Assembly (NCBI GenBank): GCA_016584305.1
Contig: JACEEZ010011965.1
Span: 53,501 to 117,500, forward strand
DNA: 64,000 bases
Direction of reading: 5' to 3'
Source of the DNA: Chionoecetes opilio
Taxonomy: Eukaryota; Arthropoda; Malacostraca; Decapoda; Majidae
The position numbers were made by a program, and so were the translations under genes. The notes beneath the pieces are model-generated. The model did not search any database. It worked only from the letters and a program-made list of their open reading frames with translations, and was not told the DNA's origin. This document shows positions 45,149 through 64,000 of this stretch, one piece after another. How positions within the stretch are numbered: the stretch's first letter is position 1; each line of letters opens with the position of its first letter.

Positions 45149-45892
45149 TTCGTCACAACATTGGGTGATGAATCTCGGGAAAATCAAAGGAAGAAAAGTT
45201 ACAATCAAACTATTTTATTGGGAACAATCTAACTTCATTATTACTAACATCCTAACATTGTCACTAACTATTCCTAACATTCATTATTAACAAGGCAATG
45301 TTTTGTACACGGTAAGAGTAAAGGTTGAGGAGAAAATAAGGAATGGTTTTTGTAGCAGAATGAAAGATGGTTTTTTTTTCTCGATATTAATTTTACACCC
45401 TCCCCTCTCTTCCCCTCACATCACGCACGTACACACATACATGCATATAAAACTAGTGCATGTGCATGAAGTATATTGACATGGAAAGAAGGATGACGTA
45501 ATATTTTGTTCGATACTTTAGTCATATTGAACGCGTTTCGCCACCACCACCACTATTTAACATCACCACCACCAGTACCACCACTAGAATTAAATCATCA
45601 CCACTACTAGAATTAATCACCACCACCACCACTACCTATAATCACCACAATCACCATTCCTTATAAGCGAAAATAATGATAAGGTTTTGTTAGAGAGTTA
45701 TTTTCTCTCTCTCGGTATTAATATTCTTTTACACGGCCGACTTTTTTTTACTTTTTTAACATTTATTTTGTTTTTTTCCCTCAGGTGTGCCTCGCTGAAG
45801 CTTGAGGGAGAAGTCGGCGCCACCAGGACCGCCCCGCCCCTCCTGGCGCCACATAGTAGATCTGCAGACACATCAGAACGTAGGACATGAGA

Positions 45893-46450
45893 ACATAAGG
45901 AAGCTACAAGAGGCATATCTGCAGACACATCAGAACATAGGACAACAACATCAGAACATAAGGAAGCTACAAGAGGCAGATCTGCAGACACATCAGAACA
46001 TCAGAACATAAGGAAGCTACAAGAGGCAGATCTGCAGACACATCAGAACATGAGAACATAAGGAAGCTACAAGAGGCAGATCTGCAGACACATCAGAACA
46101 TCAGAACATAAGGAAGCTACAAGAGGCAGATCTGCAGACACATCAGAACATAAGGAAGCTACAAGAGGCAGATCTGCAGACACATCAGAACATCAGAACA
46201 TAAGGAAGCTACAAGAGGCAGATCTGCAGACACATCAGAACATAAGGAAGCTACAAGAGGCAGATCTGCAGACACATCAGAACATAAGGAAGCTACAAGA
46301 GGCAGATCTGCAGACACATCAGAACATAAGGAAGCTACAAGAGGCAGATCTGCAGACACATCAGAACATCAGAACATAAGGAAGCTACGAGAGGCAGATC
46401 TGCAGACACATCAGAACATAAGGAAGCTACAAGAGGCCGTGACAAGAGGT
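45893..46450. repeat. ~42-bp array built from a LINE family A 3' end
   Basis: Unit: agaacataaggaagctacaa, gaggcagatctgcagacaca, tc, with some units carrying a second agaacatc. About 13 units. The first part of the unit is the family A LINE 3' UTR and the second part (agatctgcagacacatc) is flanking sequence first seen at 45860-45876. The array ends with a normal gaggccgtgacaagaggtag LINE remainder. Confidence 0.9.
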
Positions 46451-46693
46451 AGGTCTTGTTTCATGATATTACGCCTAGTAGACAATTTAGGGGAATAATT
46501 TGTTTGCTTCAGGACAAAGTATATATATATTTTTTTATGTATTGGTAGAATTATAGTAGTAGTAGATAGTAGATGCTGTAGAAGTTTGTACTATAGGAGA
46601 ATAGACTAGGTGTTCAAATGATATAAAGTAACATGGGTGGTAATATTACGGGCTAATAGGGTGTATATTTTATGATGTATACATAGCCTGGTG

Positions 46694-46896
46694 TTAACCC
46701 CTTGAGGCCCAGAACGTAATTTCCTTTCTAATTTGGGCACAATTTTAGTGACTATAAGCAATAATTTACAGCTATGACCTGTTTAGTATCCTTGTCCACT
46801 AGCTAATTTGGTATATTCATTTACTTTTCGTAATTTTATGGCTAACAACAGACAATTTTATATAGCCAAGGAAAGATCTGGGCGTGAAGGGGTTAA
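46694..46896 (+). mobile_element. PB-MITE, copy 9
   Basis: TTAA-bounded, ccccttgaggcccagaacg first, gatctgggcgtgaaggggtt last; 86 bp beyond the receptor gene stop codon. The preceding 46451-46693 shows no feature. Confidence 0.8.
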
Positions 46897-46917
46897 CATA
46901 TATGGTCCCGTCTCCAT

Positions 46918-46982
46918 ATTTACATTTATTATCATTATTATTATTATTATTATTATCATTATTATTATTATTATTATTATTT

Positions 46983-46990
<8 letters not shown>
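46918..46990. repeat. (ATT)n microsatellite at the receptor gene 3' end
   Basis: ATT repeats that, on the - strand, provide the stop codon region (aaaaaaaataa) and AATAAA-like hexamers, one at 46925-46930 about 53 bp past the stop. Whether it acts as a polyadenylation signal is inference. Confidence 0.7.
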
Positions 46991-63705
<16,715 letters not shown>

Positions 63706-63745
63706 CTGACAAACACCCAAAGCGGTTTAGAAGTTTATAAATTAA

Positions 63746-63958
63746 TTAACACCTTCACGCCCAGATCTTTCCTTGGCTATAAAAAATTGTCTGTTGTCGA
63801 GCCATAAAATTACGAAAAGTCACTTAATATATCAAATTAGTTAGTGGACAAGGCTACTAAACAGGTCATAGCTATAAAATATTGCTTATATGCACTAAAA
63901 ATCGTCTAATGGTACCCAAATTACAATGGAAATTACGTTCTGGGCCTCAAGGGGTTAA
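63746..63958 (-). mobile_element. PB-MITE, copy 14 (upstream of IR exon 1)
   Basis: TTAA-bounded; caccttcacgcccagatctt first, ctgggcctcaaggggtt last. 41 bp separate it from exon 1, so it lies within the next upstream intron. Confidence 0.8.
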
Positions 63959-64000
63959 ATGGGACTTTACAATTAGGGTGTATAGTGTAATGTCATTCAC

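Overview
The window reads as a piece of a repeat-rich animal genome, most likely a decapod crustacean (crab or shrimp group). Three things point there. Both genes have introns and GT-AG splice sites. One gene is a variant ionotropic glutamate receptor (IR) of the arthropod chemosensory type. Long CT/GA, GT/AC and minisatellite tracts are present together with SINE, LINE and MITE families. The species call is inference from these features; no search was run. I see no bacterial operons, CRISPR arrays, rRNA genes or functional tRNA genes.

Layout. 1-17 kb: no host gene; interspersed elements (a ~210-bp piggyBac-like MITE family with TTAA ends, a second MITE with TAGTCTATTTT ends, tRNA-derived SINEs, LINE 3' ends, Tigger/pogo-like and hAT-like non-autonomous elements), several nested in one another. 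17-23 kb: minisatellites of 54, 26 and 31 bp and a deleted Tc1/mariner element. 23-25 kb: SINE, an unidentified dispersed family, LINE 3' end. 25.2-29.5 kb: degraded CT-rich tract with a recurring ~50-bp core. 29.5-36.5 kb: hAT MITE with a perfect 8-bp target duplication, then arrays of 49, 26 and 40/52 bp. 36.6-41.1 kb: an RBM12-family gene on the + strand (two coding exons, 1327 aa, five RRMs), whose intron and 3' flank are themselves minisatellites. 41-46.5 kb: 30-bp and 52-bp arrays, LINE fragments, LINE-tail array. 47.0-63.7 kb: an IR gene on the - strand, eight exons in phase (469 aa, 5' end outside the window).

RBM12-type proteins are nuclear RNA-binding proteins; the IR is a predicted ligand-gated cation channel of sensory neurons. 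Nothing in the sequence links the two functionally. The striking point is the setting: every intron of both genes is largely filled with tandem repeats or transposon fragments, often within 10-20 bp of the splice site. Many long ORFs here are repeat artefacts and are not called as genes.
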